Assembly (NCBI GenBank): GCA_938045565.1
Contig: CALIAZ010000002.1
Coordinates: forward strand, 248,001 to 312,000
DNA length: 64,000 bases
Direction of reading: 5' to 3'
Source: an uncultured Atopobium sp.
GTDB taxonomy: Bacteria > Actinomycetota > Coriobacteriia > Coriobacteriales > Atopobiaceae
The first letter of the stretch is position 1; each line of letters begins with the position of its first letter. The position numbers and the translations under genes are program-made. The notes below the pieces were generated by a model. It made no database searches. It was not told the DNA's origin and saw only the letters and a program-made list of their open reading frames with translations. Shown one piece after another: positions 61,995-64,000 of the stretch.

Positions 61995-63626
61995 CTAGCG
62001 GACTTCTGACAGCAGCTCATGCGCGTGAGCCAAAGAAGCCTCAGTTATAGAGCCTGAAAGCATGCGTGCAATCTCTTCTTCTCTCTGAGTACCAGAAACC
62101 TCTGTAAGAGAAGTTATAGGAAGCGCGTTATGTTCTTCTGTCTTTGAGACTACATAATGTTTAGAGGCCATAACAGCAACCTGTGGCAGGTGAGTTACCA
62201 CAATCACCTGATGTGTTTTAGCAAGCTGCGCTAAAACCTCTGCAAGAGCAACGGCAGTAGCTCCACCAACGCCAGCGTCAACCTCATCAAATACAAGCGT
62301 ATCGCAAACGTCAGACTCTCCTAGAACCACTTTGCATGCAAGCATGACGCGAGAAACCTCACCACCAGAGGCAATCTTTCTAAGCGGACGAGCAGTCATC
62401 TGAGCTGAAGGCTTATACATAAGCTCAATCTTTGTAGAGCCAACTTTATTCCACTGCTCAAAAGGAAGATCTTCAAAGTTTAATTCAATCTGGGCTGAAC
62501 CCATCTGCAGATGACTCATTTGCTTAGTAACAGCATCACAAAGTTTTGGAGCTGCAGCAACACGAACCTTTTTAAGTGCCTGAGCCCTTACGGTAAGAGT
62601 CTCTTTTGCCCTATCTACCCCTGCCTGTGCCTCACGGACAAGCTTTTCTGTGTCTCTTGTAACCTCAAGAAGATTTTGAGCTACCTGGTATTTTTTAAAT
62701 ACGTCTTTCATGCCAGGACCATACGTTCTCATAAGACCCTGAAGACGAGCCATACGACTTTGCATCTCTTCAAGTGCTTCTTCATCAAAATCGAGAGATC
62801 CAACATAGCTTCTGAGCTCTGAAGAAACATCCTCAATCTCTATAAGTGCACCTGAAAGAGACTCTGCATAATTACCTAGCGTAGCATCAAACGTTGAAGC
62901 ACTCTGAAGCATCTGAACTGCATCAGAGAGAGAATCAATGATACCCTCATCACTTGAGAGCAACTCATGTGTTCCTCCTGCAGCTTGAAGGAGAGCCTCT
63001 GCGTGTTCAAACCGAGGAAGTTGCTCTTCTAGGTCTTCTAACTCCCCTTCTTTAGGAGAGACTTCATCAATTCTTTGGACAAGAAATGCCGCTTCATCAA
63101 TCTTTGAATTGCTAGACTGGCTTACTTCAATAACTCGTTGAAGTTCAGCGACTGCAGCATGGTAAGCATGAAGAGCGTCTACATACTCTGTCTGGCAAGA
63201 TTGAATATCTGATCCAATCCATGCGTCTAGCATGCTGACATGGTTCTTTACGTCAAGCAGCCTTTGATGTTCATGTTGACCACACAGATCAATTGATGTT
63301 CCAATGCCTCCAGCCAGCTCTTTAACTGATGCCATGTGGCCATTAATCTCTACCCTGCCTCTACCATCAGCAGAGACTTTTCTAGAGACAACAATGCCCT
63401 CTTGATCTTCTGGTGAGGTAAAAAAGCGTGCTTCAACCCTAAGGGCTTCGGTTCCTTCTCTGACTGCAGAAGCATCTGCACGCTCACCAACTAAGAGCTT
63501 AATAGAAGATAAAAGAGCAGTCTTACCGGCGCCCGTCTCTCCTGTTAAAACAGTTAAACCTGATGCGGGAGCAAGAGAAGCATCTTCAATAAGTGCAACA
63601 TTTTGCACACGAAGTTCATCAAGCAT
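61995..63626 (-). CDS. recN: DNA repair protein RecN
   Basis: SMC-like ATPase acting early in double-strand-break repair. The N-terminal head has Walker A in LTGETGAGKTALLSS and the loop SIDLCGQHEHQRLL; two coiled-coil arms span the middle; the C-terminal head has IASGGEVSRVMLACKVVLG (ABC signature), DTLVFDEVDAGVGG (Walker B) and VTHLPQVA. Length 543. It begins 11 bp after the nadK stop, the nadK-recN order common in Gram-positives. No separate LexA box is visible at its start because it lies inside the operon. Confidence 0.95.
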   Translation of the reverse strand: MLDELRVQNVALIEDASLAPASGLTVLTGETGAGKTALLSSIKLLVGERADASAVREGTEALRVEARFFTSPEDQEGIVVSRKVSADGRGRVEINGHMASVKELAGGIGTSIDLCGQHEHQRLLDVKNHVSMLDAWIGSDIQSCQTEYVDALHAYHAAVAELQRVIEVSQSSNSKIDEAAFLVQRIDEVSPKEGELEDLEEQLPRFEHAEALLQAAGGTHELLSSDEGIIDSLSDAVQMLQSASTFDATLGNYAESLSGALIEIEDVSSELRSYVGSLDFDEEALEEMQSRMARLQGLMRTYGPGMKDVFKKYQVAQNLLEVTRDTEKLVREAQAGVDRAKETLTVRAQALKKVRVAAAPKLCDAVTKQMSHLQMGSAQIELNFEDLPFEQWNKVGSTKIELMYKPSAQMTARPLRKIASGGEVSRVMLACKVVLGESDVCDTLVFDEVDAGVGGATAVALAEVLAQLAKTHQVIVVTHLPQVAVMASKHYVVSKTEEHNALPITSLTEVSGTQREEEIARMLSGSITEASLAHAHELLSEVR

Positions 63627-63637
63627 ATATAACCTGC

Positions 63638-64000
63638 TTACTGACCAGTTTTACCGTAAAACACGCGAGAAACTGAGCGATAGAAACTATCAGCGCTTCT
63701 ATCAAGCAGAATGATATCTCCTGGTCCACGGCTAATACGGGCTTTGGTAGCCATACCCTCCTCTGGATGCTTGATGTTTTGTCCATCAGAGAAGAAGTGA
63801 CATGGTGCAGGTCTATCTTTTGACATGGTGATTTCAACCACATCAGAAGGAGAGGTTAGAAATGCGCGAGCCAAAATAGTATGTGGTGCAATTGGCACAC
63901 AAACCATTCCTGAGAACTCTGGTGTAACAATAGGGCCACCAGCAGCAAGAGCATAACCAGTAGATCCAGTTGCTGTACTAACGACAAAGCCATCGCCGCG
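63638..64000 (-). CDS. nadK: NAD kinase, C-terminal part (runs off the right edge)
   Basis: Phosphorylates NAD to NADP. The visible 120 residues include RGDGFVVSTATGSTGYALAAGGPIV at the window edge, the NAD-binding signature of NAD kinases, followed by FSGMVCVPIAPHTILARAFLTSPSD and the beta-sandwich end. The start and the GGDGT motif are outside the window. recN follows 11 bp downstream. Confidence 0.93.
   Translation of the reverse strand, partial: RGDGFVVSTATGSTGYALAAGGPIVTPEFSGMVCVPIAPHTILARAFLTSPSDVVEITMSKDRPAPCHFFSDGQNIKHPEEGMATKARISRGPGDIILLDRSADSFYRSVSRVFYGKTGQ

Noticed and set aside
1..64000. CRISPR arrays, insertion sequences, prophage or toxin-antitoxin systems
   Set aside because: No spaced identical repeats, transposase motifs, integrase-attachment structure or paired small toxin/antitoxin frames were seen; XerD is the housekeeping type.

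Overview
The window looks like chromosomal DNA of a low-to-mid GC actinobacterium of the class Coriobacteriia, most like Lancefieldella/Atopobium. The grounds are a complete actinobacterial-style dcw cluster with sepF, yggT and divIVA but no ftsA, an acetyl-type lysine/DAP pathway under a lysine riboswitch, a giant RecJ-helicase fusion and general protein similarity. The genus is inferred from recalled family sequences, not from a search. No phage, IS element, CRISPR array or rRNA operon was seen; this is ordinary core chromosome with a few accessory-looking patches.

Layout: 1-3.2 kb (minus) holds the start of argS, pncB, a tail-anchored coiled-coil protein and a PflX-like radical SAM enzyme. 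3.3-3.75 kb holds tRNA-Ala(CGC), a 21-bp tandem repeat and a structured RNA resembling 6S RNA. 3.86-5.08 kb (plus) is a WecA/TagO-type lipid-carrier sugar-phosphate transferase, followed by a 0.6-kb repeat-rich spacer. 5.7-6.9 kb (minus) is infC-rpmI-rplT with an attenuator-like leader, then tRNA-Leu(CAA). 7.3-13.7 kb (minus) is recJ-helicase, relA and a His/Cys-rich metallo-beta-lactamase-fold gene, with overlapping ends. 14-20.2 kb (minus) is the lysine block: patA-like aminotransferase, lysine riboswitch, lysA, dapA, dapB, dapH and tgt.

20.3-31.3 kb is a mixed region: a membrane-anchored EEP-family hydrolase, a DUF438/hemerythrin/PAS protein, an MFS transporter, a spermidine synthase-like protein, an M18 aminopeptidase, a DnaQ-like exonuclease, gltX and a fused serine dehydratase. 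31.4-33.9 kb carries tRNA-Gln(CTG), tRNA-Glu(CTC) and a large DUF6541-type membrane protein. 33.9-37.6 kb (minus) has metK, a TetR regulator and the CCA-adding enzyme. 37.7-40.2 kb (plus) is an apparently SOS-controlled DNA-repair gene pair, a radical SAM protein and a DUF4130 protein whose 5' end is frame-disrupted.

40.2-58.9 kb (minus) is the division and cell-wall cluster, read from mraZ down to divIVA: mraZ, rsmH, ftsL-like, ftsI-like, murF, mraY, murD, ftsW, murG, murC, murB, ftsQ, ftsZ, pgeF, yggS, sepF, yggT, divIVA. murE and ftsA are not in the cluster. Lysine made by the lysA block, UDP-sugar intermediates and MraY/MurG products feed peptidoglycan assembly by FtsW/FtsI at the FtsZ-SepF ring. 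59.3-64 kb (minus) has xerD, pyrG, recN and the 3' part of nadK.

The most unusual signal is a short non-palindromic word, CGAGAAACCC (often extended to GGCGAGAAACCC). By eye it occurs 12 times, six in each orientation, where about 0.1 would be expected. Inside genes it often encodes E-K-P in linkers or tails. This resembles a DNA uptake or other genome-marking sequence, a function that is inferred and not shown here.
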